From Medicago truncatula (taxonomy: Eukaryota > Streptophyta > Magnoliopsida > Fabales > Fabaceae), in assembly GCF_003473485.1 (NCBI RefSeq), contig NC_053045.1, forward strand, positions 51,316,494-51,380,493: a DNA stretch of 64,000 nt. The letters are read 5' to 3'. Within the stretch, counting starts at the first letter, position 1; each line of letters starts with the position of its first letter. Below the pieces are notes generated by a model. It was not told where the DNA came from. It did no database searches and saw only the letters and a program-made list of their open reading frames with translations. Made by a program: the position numbers and the translations under genes. This document shows positions 1 to 12,270 of the stretch, one piece after another.

Positions 1-115
1 GTTTGATTAGAAGTCTCTTGCCTGCGTGCTTGAGCATTAGAAGTCTCTTGCTTAGTGCTTGAGCATTGGAAGACTCTTGCCTGTGTGCTTGAGCATTGTT
101 TTGTGAAGTCTCATA
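1..115. repeat. Tandem repeat, about 30 bp, three to four copies
   Basis: A unit close to gaagtctcttgcctgcgtg followed by cttgagcatt repeats at about 11, 40 and 70, with a decayed fourth copy near 105. The copies differ by a few bases and small gaps. It lies in the U3/R part of the LTR fragment, where short tandem repeats are common. Confidence 0.75.
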
Positions 116-390
116 CTTTGAAAGTATTGAGCAGTTGTAATCTTTGTGATTATAGTGAAATCTCCTTGGAAGTGCAAGGGGGACTGGACTACTTCCGTGT
201 TGTGGAAGGAACCAGGATAACTGCTTGTGTCTTTGTCTTTCTTTTCTCTGCTCTGTTCTTTTCCGCTGCAATCTGACTCTGATCATTTCATCAGAAGCAA
301 TCAAACTGCTTCTGAAGTTTTATCAGAAGAAGTATTTTTTAAGAGAAAAAGAAAACACAATTCAACCCCCCCCTTCTTGTGTTTTTCACC
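1..390 (+). mobile_element. LTR fragment, Ty1/copia-like, cut by window edge
   Basis: The segment reads like the R/U5 part of a plant copia-type LTR. It has a stretch at about 155-215 (ttatagtgaaatctccttgg and following) that recurs in reverse complement near 10820-10860, and it ends in a C-rich run followed by cttcttgtgtttttca at 365-388. The same C-run and tail recur in reverse complement near 10610. No primer-binding site or second LTR is visible to the right, so this is a 3' LTR or a solo LTR. The short ORFs here are not genes. Confidence 0.55.
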
Positions 391-2180
391 TTCAGAATAA
401 AGTGTCATTTGATTAATTTTTTTGAAAAGTTACGTGTAATGACCATTGACCCAAACAAACCCACCCATCATTGGGTTGACATAAAAAAAAAAAAAAAAAT
501 ACTAGTTTGTTACCCGATCCAAACCAATTGATCAATTTTGATTGAGTCAGTAATAAGTTTCCACAAAACTGTCCCAATCTGACTTATGAACACTACCGAT
601 AATTAGAATAGAATCGATCAATTATATCAGGAATCAGACTTACATCCGATCAATTTGATGGAGAAAACCAACTTATATTAATATGACTTATTATAACCAG
701 TCGAATAACAGTCTGATCTCAGTTCAACCTTTGAATCTTGAACTCTTTGCTACACCAATTCAAGGTCATGTCCATTTTTTATTACCTTGCTATCAACTAT
801 AACTAATTAGTACAACCAACTTTTTTTTTATATCTAATATAACAAATCAAAATAAGTTAAAACACAAATAAACATCAGTTAGACATTTCAACAACAATAA
901 TCAAATTGATTCTTTTTTCCATTTATGTGGGTGAATAACTTAGAAACTTTTACGAGTAATCTAATAATTTCATTTAATTATCTACCACTTATTTATAACA
1001 GATGTTTTGATGGAAAATGTTAACATGTGTTTTAAACACTTTTTTTTTTTTTTGAAACAGATGTTTTAGACACATGTTTGTCTATCATATGCAACACTGC
1101 ATGGTTAAAACAATTAAAAATAATTTTTTTTATCAATAAATAATAAGAAGTGCTATTTATCATGAAGGCTCTTATAGCGAATATCATCCTAAATTACTGT
1201 TCACCAATACAATCTCCCCTTGTCCGGAAAACACGACACTAGTGGGGTGTGATTTCTTGTCAAACTTTCATATATTTAGTGACAAAAAACCCTTTGTGAG
1301 CATTTCGTAATTTTTTTTGGTGAGCATTTCGTGAATTTGTTTTCACCATATGTGTTTATTCTATTTTCTTTTGTCACTTTTGGTTTGCTAACGTGAGAGA
1401 TGGTTGACTTTTTACATAAAGTTCAAATGATTATATATAACAATTCAAGTCTCATAAATTTATTAATATTGTGTTTACGATAATTGGTTTTATCATCCAA
1501 AAAAACTCTATTAGCACAACTAATTTGTTATCCATATGTCTTGTATTCACGTGTAATTAATTATTAATATATAATTAATTTATCATTTTTTGACAAAATA
1601 TAATTAATTCATTATTGTTTCGTAGAAGGATTAAACACTCAAATTCCATTCCTCCACATCCACCTGGTCAAAGCAACGACTTGCACTATTGGTGTTAGTA
1701 CTATCATATGCAGCTAGGTGCCTTTTTTGCGTAAGCTGTTTAGGTCAGGCATTCCATTTTAGGGTGAGTTTATTATATGTTTCTTCTTTGCTTGAAATTG
1801 CATTTTTATACTCGATTTAGAATGTGTAAGATTTTGTATGATTTTCTAGCTATATGTGTGGGTGGATGTCGGTTAATGGTTAGTGGCCAATTACTTTGGG
1901 TTGGGTTGAGTAGAGGATATTATAATGATAATTTCATTTAAAATAATAATCTGAATTTGACTTATTATGAGCAATAAGTGCGTCCCGACTATTTTATCAA
2001 AGAAACATAAGAAATTTGTGCAATCAATTCATAAGAAATTTGGTTGCTGTGAGTCGATAAAGAGAAGAGAGAAGATTACTCATATTGGATTTCTTAGTTA
2101 TTAGCCACAAAAGAATGTGGTTTTGAATGCCCTCAAAAACGATTTTTAAATACAATATGTAAAAAGAAGTATAAGAAATT
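391..2180. other. AT-rich intergenic stretch, no gene seen
   Basis: I see no coding segment, RNA gene or clear transposon end. There are poly-A and poly-T runs (486-499, 1041-1053). The sequence at 1620-1760 is slightly less AT-rich but has no open frame that resembles a protein. Confidence 0.5.
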
Positions 2181-2601
2181 GGGAACTTCTACGGTACACC
2201 TCACAAATTGAGGTGCACAAATTGAGGTGTACCGGTACTCCTGCTTCAAATATTTATAATTTAACGATTATTTTATGAAATAAAGAGTTATTTATCAATA
2301 TTTATATTTTATAAGACATCATTTTATAAGAATAAACATCATTTCATTGTTTATAAGAATCATATTAAATTTTTAACATTTTCTCATAAAAAATAATAAA
2401 TATTCTTTGTTATATGTAACAAAAATTCAAAAAATGTAAAATTTTATTTCGTCGACACTTTCGATAACTAAGATCTAATTATTATAATTGTTAATGATAG
2501 AAAACAATTCTTTTTCTTCGAAAAACAACCCGTTTCAATATGAATTTGATGATTTGGTGTACCGGTACACTCAAATTTTTAAGTGTACCATAGAATTTGC
2601 C
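2181..2601. mobile_element. MITE, family shared with 16411-16822
   Basis: The left end reads gggaacttctacggtacacc and the right end, in reverse complement, reads ggcaaattctatggtacact, so the ends are imperfect inverted repeats. The interior is AT-rich with no ORF. A second copy with the same ends and interior is at 16411-16822. I could not find a convincing target duplication for this copy. Confidence 0.6.
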
Positions 2602-3718
2602 TTGTTATTATCTATAAATCTACAAATTTTTGGATGTGTTTATTCTTTTATTTTACAAACGCGTCCCTCTTATTAATATTACCATTTTGTTTTAAAATAT
2701 CGAAATTAATAGTCACATATATTTAAAACATTTTTTCTTTAAAAAAACATTTTTTTTTTGCTTCAACGAATTTTCTTAACACTCTTGATTTTTGTTAGAC
2801 ATTCCAATAAAAAGGAACAGATAGAGTGTTTACTTCACCCGTTCCTAATTATAAGATCATTCTTTAGTTCCCCACATTAAAAATAACACCACCAATTTGT
2901 CTTGATTTTTTTTTTTAAAGATTTTGATTTGAAAAGTTAACATTTAATATTTCTATACACAAAAAGTAATTAATAATAATTACACACATTTGAAACAAAT
3001 TTATAACTCAAACGAGTTTTTTAACATTCTTATTATTTTATTACAATGTCATATAAAAAGGATTAGGTATGTTACATACCCCTATGCACACCCTCATACC
3101 ACAATTTATATCTCCATTCGAAAAGAACGCTTGCTTAATCACAATCACAAACAATTTTATTTATGCACAATCACACAAATTGAAAAGGACAAAATAAAAA
3201 AAATACTTATCTATATGTTATTTTAAAAGATTAAATGATAAGTATTTTTATGTATTTTTTTAGCAAGTATTTTTATGTATGTATCGAAATACATTTTATT
3301 TGTGGTTGTACTTGTATAAGTATTTCTCTCTATGTCTCTTATCATTTTCTTCTCTTTCAATACTGCCTCTTCATTTTTAATTTTTCGTTTCTCTCACTTC
3401 ACATAGAGAATCACCTTGCACTACTGCCGAACATAAGGTAATCATGTCCCTATAAAACGGGACGGATACATGATTTTTTTTAGCTCTATGGATGCGCTTG
3501 GTTTAGAAGAGAAGTTGGAAAGAGATAAATAATCAAGAGAGTTTGAGAAGAGAGAAATAGATAAAATTTGATGTATTATTTGGTATAATAGAAAGACATG
3601 TTATTATTTTTAAAAAGACAACATTATAATTTATGATTCGATAAAAAACTAATGGTATATCAGACTTTTATGTCTTCTTCTCACTTTTGAAGAGAAAACA
3701 AAATGATACGAATCCCAC
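2602..3718. other. AT-rich intergenic stretch, no gene seen
   Basis: The short ORFs here have no protein-like composition. The stretch contains poly-T and poly-A runs only. Confidence 0.5.
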
Positions 3719-3905
<187 letters not shown>

Positions 3906-3917
3906 CCAAACAATCTA

Positions 3918-4240
3918 AGATAATCCATATAATTTTTTTATAGGTCATTAAAGTACCCTTACATTTAATAACTCGATACAGAGGGATTTAACCCCTTACT
4001 TCTCTAACCAAGCAAAGGCCACATGATAATCCATATAATTTTTTAGAGGTCATTCAAGTACCCTTACATTTAATAACTCGATACAGAGGGATTTAGCCCC
4101 TTACCTCTCTCTCTCTCTCTCTCTCTCTCTATAACAAAGACTACATGATAATCCATATAATTTTTTAGAGGTCATTCAAGTACCCTTACATTTAATAACT
4201 CGATACAAAGAGATTTAACCCCTTACTTCCTTTTATTTTT
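3918..4240. repeat. Tandem repeat, about 105-120 bp, three copies
   Basis: A unit with the landmark gataatccatataatttttt, then taataactcgatacaga and ccccttac, occurs at about 3920, 4024 and 4146. The middle copy carries a (CT)14 run (4104-4131) where the first copy has only ttctct. The large CT tract at 3719 lies just before the first copy, so CT expansion seems to have started from the same short seed in the unit. Confidence 0.85.
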
Positions 4241-4384
4241 GGGGTACAATATAGGACCAGATGCCCAAGTCCCTTATTTCCATCACCTAAAAACAAATCA
4301 TAAAAAAATGATATAAGTATATCCTTAAGTGAAAATAATCATCAATATAATTGGAGGTACTACACACTCACTATTAGTGATAAT

Positions 4385-4984
4385 TAGACATGCAACAAAA
4401 TCTATATTCACGGGTACCCACTTGAATCAAATTCAATGTGATGGTTTTTTTCCGTTTTGATTGAGTTTGAGTTTTTTTCGATTTTAAAATACGAGTTTGG
4501 GACGAGTAACAGAGATATAGATACCTACCCCGAACCCATATCCAAATTCATCTCAAATGTGAAAAATCAATTTATTACCTCTTTTACATAAATAAAAACT
4601 CAAACCCTGAATCATTTCATTCATACGGTTAGAGTTTCTCATATGACACTCAATTCTCAGAGTTCTCTCTCTTCTCCTTCCTTATCTCACACTCTCGGTA
4701 TCTCTCTTCTCCATCACCATAACCATCGATCGCCATCATCTCTTTGCTAGATAATGCATTACCGCATTTCGTCAAGGTTGAAAAATACTTCTTTCTTTTA
4801 TTAAAAAAATTATCCACGGCGAGGATGGGGCTGAGAGCCTGAGATACCGAACCTGTCGAAGACGGGGATGAAATTCGATTTCTCATCTCCATTGGATATG
4901 AATAGGATAACATGTGTATATGGGAGTATGGTATGGGGACATGTAAGGTAGAACTCGTCCCCACCCCACCCCATTGTCATGCCT
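4385..4984. mobile_element. Non-autonomous Mutator-like MITE, 600 bp, 9-bp target duplication
   Basis: The left end is TAGACATGCAAC and the right end in reverse complement is AGGCATGACAAT, so the terminal inverted repeats are short and imperfect. The flanks carry a perfect 9-bp direct repeat, AGTGATAAT, at 4376-4384 and 4985-4993. Nine bases is the hallmark of Mutator-like insertion. The element at 19332-19869 has related ends (TAGACATGGCAAC). A 104-codon frame on the - strand inside it (4650-4964) is not protein-like. Confidence 0.85.
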
Positions 4985-5416
4985 AGTGATAATTTTTATA
5001 TTTATTTATTTGAAAACAAATTCTAATTTGCAATGAATTTTATCAACAATGTATCAATATCAACCAACTCCCAAATGCCTAATAATTTACCATATTTTAA
5101 TTTAATTGCACATAATTTGTAAAGTGATATGGGCATTAGACCATTGAACTTTTATGAAATTTCAAGCTTGTTGTTGGACAAATATCTCTATTAAAAATTT
5201 GACCTAATTACAGTTTTGATCCCTTATTTTCACTCATTTATAGAATTGATCCATCTATTTTAAAATACCTAATATTGGTCCCTTTTTCAAAAATATTTTT
5301 GAATTAAAATATGGTGATGTAACATATTTTAAATGACATTTCATATGATCCGATGATATGGAATTATAAGAAAACTCCTTAAAAGCTTCAATTCAAATAT
5401 GATATATGACTATTTT

Positions 5417-5605
5417 CTTGTTTGAAAACTCGGTATCTGATTCAAGAATCGATTAATCTGAGGAGACCAATCTCACCTCCCATTTAAAGTCAAAGCAAAA
5501 CTTTGTATGGACTTGCACTCCAAGATTGACACCAGAGAGAATCGAACCTGAGTTCTTGAGAGGAGCAAACTCCATGATCTCAAGCCAACCATTAGACCAA
5601 CCCCA
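5417..5605 (-). mobile_element. tRNA-derived SINE
   Basis: Read on the - strand it starts at the right with ttggtctaatggttggc, which fits a polymerase III A box, followed by ggttcgattc (RC of 5539-5548), a B box. A short direct repeat ACTATTTT flanks it at 5409-5416 and 5606-5613. It is not a tRNA gene because there is no pairing acceptor stem. Confidence 0.6.
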
Positions 5606-5613
5606 ACTATTTT

Positions 5614-7282
5614 TAATTAAAAAATATGCAAAAGGGAATCAAAATTGTGTGATTTTAAAATTGAAATACCAATTTCGTGAGTGAGTGAAAATAGAAAGAC
5701 AAAATTGTAATTAAATATACGACTATTTTGGTTCTTTTGAGGAAAAAGACTAATTTTATTATCAAATTAAGAAAAAAATGCTAATAAGTATCTTTAAGAC
5801 ATTTGTTTAAAAATTGAAAAGAAATTTTTATCTTAAGAACAAGAATAAGTGTATTCAACACATACAAAATTTAAAAGTAATTTTGATTTTACATAAAATT
5901 AATCAATTATTTTCTAACACCCAGTTGCGTTTTATTTTATTTTTATAGTAAGTCAAAATCTAATCACGAATCCCCGTTAGCTTAACTCAATTGATAAGAA
6001 CATTGTACAGTACATACATAAAAAAAATCTATCAACAAATCATTAATTAGCCCGCAACGGACAAGTTTAACATGGTCAACATTGAGCCACGAAAACAAAA
6101 TCTACAATGCAAGTGAACAAATACTTCTTCAACCGCTAAACAATTTATATCCTTTCTAGCAACGAATCTTTCTGGTGTGATATTTCAACTGCCACTCAAC
6201 TTCATGGTAACATAAGGTCAAAAACGTTGGAAGTATCTAATCTCCAACCCCAATCAACTTCTTGATAAGATTTTATTTTAGCACGTGTTCAAAACATATT
6301 AGATAAGAAGGGATTTTATTAGATAAGAAGGAACATCAATAGAGATAGCCCAGCAATGGAAAAGACAACATATATCATGTGATGGTGATGGATGTCACAA
6401 ACTAATGATTTTTTCCGATAAAAATAAAACGATATTCATTCATTTAAATTAAAAGAACACATCATCCAACATTGTTAAAAATGTAAAATATGAATCTATG
6501 AATAAACTTACAACATTCAAGTTATTAACATAAAACGATAAAATATCTAGATAATATGATAAAATTAAAGTGATTGAAATACTTATTCATCCGAATTTGC
6601 AACGTTGACGCTCAAATCATTGATTGAATAACCGATATTTTATTTCAATAGGAATCAAATGAACGACGTAACAAGATAAAAAATCAAACAACGACACACA
6701 AGACGACGAACAACATAAAGCCGCACCGAGACGACGAAATCACGAAGAAAAAAACCCATATCAATGTAAAAATTACTTATTTAAATTAAAATAGAGATAA
6801 AAAGATAAAAATAAATGATTTTGAGTCAAACATTAATCCAAAACCATCTCTTAATGATGAAAATGGAAAAGAAAAACTTAAGAGAGAAAAAAATTAAGAT
6901 CAACTTATAACAAACTATGAAGTTATCATCAATTCAAGTCTTGTGGACCCATTTGAATCCCATTAAATTGTTTTTTTAGAGGAGCCCCTTAAATTATAGA
7001 GTTACATTCCTTTTTTTTTTTTGAGTAAGTAATTATGAATGATTTTTTTCTTAAAAACCAAACCTTCGGAAGATAATTGCTATTTAGGCACATTCAATTC
7101 AATTTCTTGAGTTTCTTTTTTTTTTTGAATAAATTCTTATAAACGTTTACATATTTAAATATATTTTTATAAATATTTTATTAATAGAATTTTTTCCCTA
7201 AAATAATTAATACAATTTTTCAAAATATCAACTGAAAATGTTGATAGTAAGTCGGACTGAAGTTCGACGGGTAACCCAAATT
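5614..7282. other. Intergenic stretch with decayed repeats, no gene seen
   Basis: At 5977-6015 there is a tRNA-like head (gttagcttaactcaattgat) of the SINE family, with no B box left. At 5770-5850 there is a relic of the MITE family whose intact copy is at 14823-15020. A more GC-balanced block rich in acgacg lies at 6660-6750. It has no open frame and looks like old transposon sequence. Nothing else could be identified. Confidence 0.45.
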
Positions 7283-7297
7283 TTACATGGGTTGATT

Positions 7298-7390
7298 TTT
7301 TTTTTTTTTTTTGTGGTCGTCGGGGTTTGAACCTCAAATCTTGTATATAATATGCATTGTCTATACCAATTGAGTTAAACTCACGAAGAC
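7298..7390 (-). mobile_element. tRNA-derived SINE with target duplication
   Basis: On the - strand the head is gtgagtttaactcaattggt (A-box-like) and the B box is the reverse complement of ggggtttgaacct at 7324-7336. The tail is the poly-T run at 7294-7312, that is, poly-A on the - strand. A 15-bp direct repeat, ttacatg(g/t)gttgatt with one mismatch, flanks it at 7283-7297 and 7391-7405. Confidence 0.8.
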
Positions 7391-7405
7391 TTACATGTGT
7401 TGATT

Positions 7406-8891
7406 GACTAGGGTAAAAAAGGTCAATTGTTTTTTACAGCTTATTTCCCCGTTTCTCACACGCCCCTTTGTTTATCAAATTACTGCTATTTGGATTATAA
7501 AATACAGAGCGTGTTTTTGGGATTCAAATTCTAGAATCGGAACACACTAGGAAGATAGAGACCAAGAAATAACATGACTAACATTTCATTAAATCAAATC
7601 CCGCAACAACAACAACATGATTCTCCAACAACAATAACATAAATTAAACACAAACAAAATTTGAAAGAAACTAATTTCTCCATCGGATTAAACCATGTAG
7701 ATAACCTGTACTTTAACAAAATATCACCAATCAAACTTAACATGAGTACACAAAATATACCACCAATTTAACAAAATATAATCGCTTAAACATATCAAAA
7801 TTATCAAGAAATACACATGAAAACATCTACAAAATACACAGATTCAAAATCAAATCAACCATCCTATTGTGTCGCATGAATCCTTGTGTACCCTCCTCCT
7901 CCTCCTCCTCTGATACTAGAAGGCTTATCGATCCTCTCTGTATATATACCGCACAACATCATAAATTGGTGTGCTCTCCGATATATCCCTACCGGCTAGT
8001 ATCCCATGTGCTAGGGATCTAAGAGCATCCACATCCATGACATTCATATTGATGGTATAAATAGACTCCACTCAATATATTATATTACTTTACACCTTCA
8101 ATTATTTAAACCACTCAATTACATTTTTTAAATATTCATATCACTTTTTTAAAACTCTTAAAATGGTTCCACCAGACCACTATATAAACCACAATGTATT
8201 TATTTTATTTTATTAATATATAGCATCTTTTTCAGCTCATATATAATTTTATATTAGTTTATAACTTAGCGAAACTCAAAGACACCGTAGCTTTGCAGGG
8301 CAATGATTGCAACAATATGGCACTGCCAAAAAGCTAAATATATTTGCCACTATGACATAGTGTCTTTGGGATAAGTGAAAACACACCAGTAGTCATGTGA
8401 CCAAGTGTTGATCGAAATTTCACACCTCTTATGACATGATTTGTGCAAGTGCATACTCTTTATTTGACCTCGCATGGCAGCAATTAGGGGTGTGATATGA
8501 TATCGTCAAATACAACCTCATGTATGATGTATCTATGTTTTTGTTTCAAATGACATATATTTATATCCAATATTTCCACACTCACACATCTACTAATGTT
8601 TCTTTTTAATTGTTGTTTTTGGTTTTTTTTACACATACAAAGATAAACAATAAATAAATTTTGTTATTTTAGATACCATTATTAATCTTTTTACCATAAT
8701 ACCTTTAATAATTTATTTTCACATTATATCTATTTATGTCGCTCTTAATAAATAACTAAGTATATTATTGCTAATCTAATAATTAATGTCCCATCAAACT
8801 TTAAAAGTAACAACTACAGTATAAAAAGAATGGAGGGAGTATATAAATATGTTTCGTGTATCCATCACTCCAGGATGTGTCTGGAAAAGCA
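7406..8891. other. Intergenic stretch upstream of the P450 pseudogene
   Basis: It holds a short (CTC)n run at 7893-7911 and a MITE-like start at about 8021 (gagcatccacatcc) with no matching end found. A Stowaway-like end (ggagggagta) at 8832-8841 lies directly before a TATA-like tataaata (8842-8849) that would have served the dead P450. No coding sequence was seen. Confidence 0.45.
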
Positions 8892-10456
8892 ATGGCTCAC
8901 AAAATATAGCCAAAAATTAAAGGAGTTTTTTCTTCTCTATTTTCTCTATCTTTTAACTTTCTTGTAAGCATGGGCGGTTCCACCGTGTAGCGACCCCAGG
9001 CAGTCGCCCGGGCTCGGTCGATAATTTTTGCACATTAGACTCAACCCAAAAGCCCATTAACACATTTATAAAAAGAAAAATTTGGGCAATCTGAAAATTG
9101 TCACACGTAAATAGGTCTTGAAATTTTATTTGACACACTATTGACAGTTTCATCTCTCTTATTTTAACGGGTTAATTGTTCAAATTGACTCTTTAATATA
9201 CTTTATGTTTGAAAAATGACCCAATAAAATACAAAATATATACTCTAACATTGTAACTTGAATTTCTTCTTATTTAATTTTGACCACCCTATAATATACG
9301 TGTAGTCTAAACATGTGACCTAAATGTTGAATTTTTTCACTATTTTTTTCTTACATGTTTAGCACGTTAAAATATAGCTTTACATAAAATTAAATTTCTT
9401 CGAGCAGGGATAAATTAATTATGGATTTTTATTCCCTCATAATTATGAATTTCTTAAACAATTTATAATTAATTTGTATCTCGTTTAAAATTTACAAAAT
9501 TTCATTGTGAATGTTTCTTATCATGTTCTAGTCATGCCTACAAAATTAGGGAACTAAATTTGACTTGTGAGTATACGCTTACGCGGAACAAAATTTCAAT
9601 TTTGCACGTTTCAGTTGAAAAATCAAAATAAATTTAAACGATTTCGAAATGCTATGAAACTTTACAAATCCCTTTTATGTATTTTTATAGATGTCTTTGC
9701 AAATAATGAGCTCAAAATTTGATTTATAGATCGAGATTTCTGTTGTTTTGTTTTTTGAGCTTTTGACACTTTAAAAATTCATAATTAATTTGTCGTTTGT
9801 CGAAAATTTATAATTTTTTTGTTAAAGCCATATTTTAACGTTCTTAACTCGCCGCTGGAAAATCATGAAAAAATTCAATCTCTCAGTTGCTTTTTTGGAC
9901 TTCGCGTATATTACGGGTTATAAATAATAAAAATCTCGAATTACATGGTCAGAATACATGTTATTTAATTACAGGGTCAATTTTCAGACTTCACGTATAT
10001 TACGTGGTTAATTTAAATTAATAACCCTATTTTAAATTGTCCTTTTGTTGATAAAATGATAAACTTCATTTATTTTGATTTTTTTTAGGTAAAATAAAAA
10101 AAAAAATCGATTTATGACTGTTTATATATTATGTCACATGTGAATTTACGATTAATTTTTCGCCCAGGCTCCATAAATTTCCTGGCTCCGCCACTGCTTG
10201 TAAGTGTGTCGATTATGTTTAAGATTGCAATTAGAAAATCTAAAAATAATCTTAATTAGCTTCAATTTACACTAAAATTACAGATCATTGGTAATCTTCA
10301 TCCTCTAGGCACACTCCCACATTGTTCTCTTCGAGACGTATCAATCATATATGACGACATAATATTGTTGCAGTTTGGACAAAGACAAACACCAACTCTA
10401 GTGGTTTCATCAACAGATGTAATAATGGAAATCATGAGATCTCATGATCTAGCCTC
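8892..10456 (+). pseudogene. Cytochrome P450 pseudogene, exon 1 only, split by a hAT element
   Basis: Two blocks, 8892-8968 and 10205-10456, read together as the N-terminus of a CYP71-type P450 and align codon by codon with the intact gene at 12271-14473. The first block gives MAHKI, then a stop in place of Trp, then the signal-anchor codons. The hAT element interrupts the anchor at the Leu-Val-Ser codons. The second block resumes with the anchor, the basic linker and the hinge (IIGNLHPLG), then LLQFGQRQT and MEIMRSHDLA. It has a second in-frame stop before the hinge and loses homology at about 10456, where a transposon-like end (cactactccaaaaaatg) begins. No exon 2 was found. The 45 bases upstream also resemble the leader of the intact gene. 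It is dead: two stops, an insertion and a truncation. Confidence 0.9.
8969..10196. mobile_element. Non-autonomous hAT element, 1.23 kb, perfect 8-bp target duplication
   Basis: The left end is CATGGGCGGTTCCACC and the right end in reverse complement is CAGTGGCGGAGCCAGG, the typical hAT terminal form. The 8-bp repeat CTTGTAAG flanks it at 8961-8968 and 10197-10204. Removing one repeat plus the element restores the P450 reading across the site, which proves the insertion point. The interior has no transposase frame. It contains repeated cgtatattacg motifs near 9905 and 9993. Confidence 0.92.
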
Positions 10457-10600
10457 ACTACTCCAAAAAATGCTTTAATAGTTTATTTTAAAAAAGCACT
10501 ATTAAAGTGCAACATGAAGGCTCTATAACAGCGCTTTTAGGACAAAGTTCGTTTAAGGCTCGAATACATGACACTATAATAGCACTTTTAGGAAGAGCAT
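10456..10600 (+). mobile_element. Left end of a CACTA-like element (only one end seen)
   Basis: P450 homology stops at gcct and is followed by cactactccaaaaaatgc. Repeats of the form g(c/a)(a/g)cttttagga at 10531 and 10577 look like subterminal repeats of CACTA elements. I found no matching TAGTG end, so the class and the right boundary are uncertain. Confidence 0.4.
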
Positions 10601-11450
10601 GAAAATGAGAAAAACACAAGAAGGAGGGGTTGAAATGTGTTGGTTTTTTCAAAAAAAATTTAAGTGTTTATAAAAATAGTTCAAAGTCTCATCAAAAGCA
10701 GAGTTCTTACCAGAGTCTGAAATAGAGTTATACAATGAAATTAAATTAAACACATACAGATAGGAGAGAAAGAATTGACACAAGCAAATTATACTAGTTC
10801 CTCTCACAGATCGAGAGTAGTCCAATCAACTTGCACTTCCAAAGAATTTTCACTATAATCTCCCAAATTACAATTTTCTCAAACACACAAGTAAAAGACT
10901 TCCTTTTCTCATTCACACAAGGAAGATACTTGTACAATCAAAGTTTAACAAATAGAAGAGATCATGATTTACAATTGATATACAATCATAGTTGTAAGAA
11001 GTTTAAGTTCAAATGACTTCTGATACTTAAGAAATTCTAAAATATAAAAGTTTGTAAAAATTTATCTAAGTGTTTATGTGATATATACTTTGACAAAGTA
11101 ATGAAACTTGTTAAATGATAGAAGTCTAGTGTGTTTCTTCAGTTTCTCATGTCCTTATATAGGAGAGAACGAGAGAGCCATTGTTGAAGAAGTGCCAACA
11201 CATCAGTTTAGCTCTTAAGAAGCTTGATCAGAAATATTGAGATTTTGCCTCAAATGGATAATTTCGTCGAGTAGTTATTCGAAATTCTTTTGCTTCTAAT
11301 AGAATGATCCGTTACATTCTCTTTGTGCTTGAATTTTCTTTGTTCGTTTCTACACGTGATCACAAGAAGACAAATAATACTACTCTGGATCTGATAGTGA
11401 CGTGCTTCTATTGGAGACTCAATCATATTTTCCAATAAAAAATCATGAGA
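10600..11450 (-). mobile_element. Solo LTR or LTR relic, copia-like
   Basis: In reverse complement it carries a TATA-like ctatataaggacatgag (RC of 11147-11163), then a block like 155-215 of the window start, then a C-rich run and cttcttgtgtttttc near 10608-10625. No primer-binding site, internal region or second LTR was found. The 5' boundary is approximate. The ORFs at 10831 and 11250 fall inside it and are not genes. Confidence 0.6.
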
Positions 11451-11697
11451 AATTCCTAGACACCATCCATATCCTAATACAAAACAGATTGAAGAAGGCC
11501 TAGTTTTAATTCGTAATGATAGATGCTTCGGTGGAATTATCGTGTGGTTGATGATAGATGTTTTAGAGGACTTGTAAGCCGATCAAGTTTGAGAGAGATG
11601 AGAAACTAACTTGCAACTTGCAATTGACACGTTGACAACACGTCACTCCCGAAAAGTTTCCGGCACCCGTAATCACGATAACAAGCATTTCCTAAAA

Positions 11698-11880
11698 GAG
11701 AAATGATATTTGTACAACCAATTTCTAACAACTTTTGGACAACTTTCTCTCTCATACTCATATTACATTCTTATTATCTCTCTCCCTTTTTCTCTCTCTA
11801 TTGATTTTGACCAATCAAAATAGAGAAAAACAAAGTTGTCATAAAAATTGTTTAAAAAAGATGTACAAATATCACTACTC
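11698..11880. mobile_element. MITE, 183 bp, 9-bp target duplication
   Basis: The ends are GAGAAATGATATTTGTACA and, in reverse complement, GAGTAGTGATATTTGTACA. The flanks are TTCCTAAAA (11689-11697) and TTCCCAAAA (11881-11889), a 9-bp duplication with one mismatch. The interior has a CT-rich block and no ORF. Confidence 0.85.
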
Positions 11881-12270
11881 TTCCCAAAAAACATATAAGG
11901 TTTAAAGCCGGTTATTAATTACATAATCCCGATATACATTCTTGCGATACAAAGTGGTTTGTTAAATCAATGTTAAAAACAAATATTTACTTTCAACTGA
12001 ATTTAAAAATGTAATTCAAAACTGTCCAAAACCAGAATTGAAAATTGGTTTAAAATCCACTTTCTACACTAATGAAACCAATAACCACATACCTAAACAT
12101 ATGATATTTTTATTTTATAAATTTAAGAAGATGGAGAATAACACTTCATATAACTCTTATGCATCCAGCACACAAGAAAACTTTGACCTTACAAAGAGAA
12201 AATAATTAAAGTTACAACAATGTAGACAATCACTTTGACCACGAAACACTTGGAATTGAATTGAAGTAAA

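Noticed and set aside
4650-4964. 104-codon ORF on the - strand
   Set aside because: It lies wholly inside the MITE 4385-4984 and has low-complexity, non-conserved composition.
10831-11435. Short ORFs next to the P450 pseudogene, checked as missing P450 exon 2
   Set aside because: They belong to an LTR relic; no I-helix, K-helix or heme-loop motif is present.
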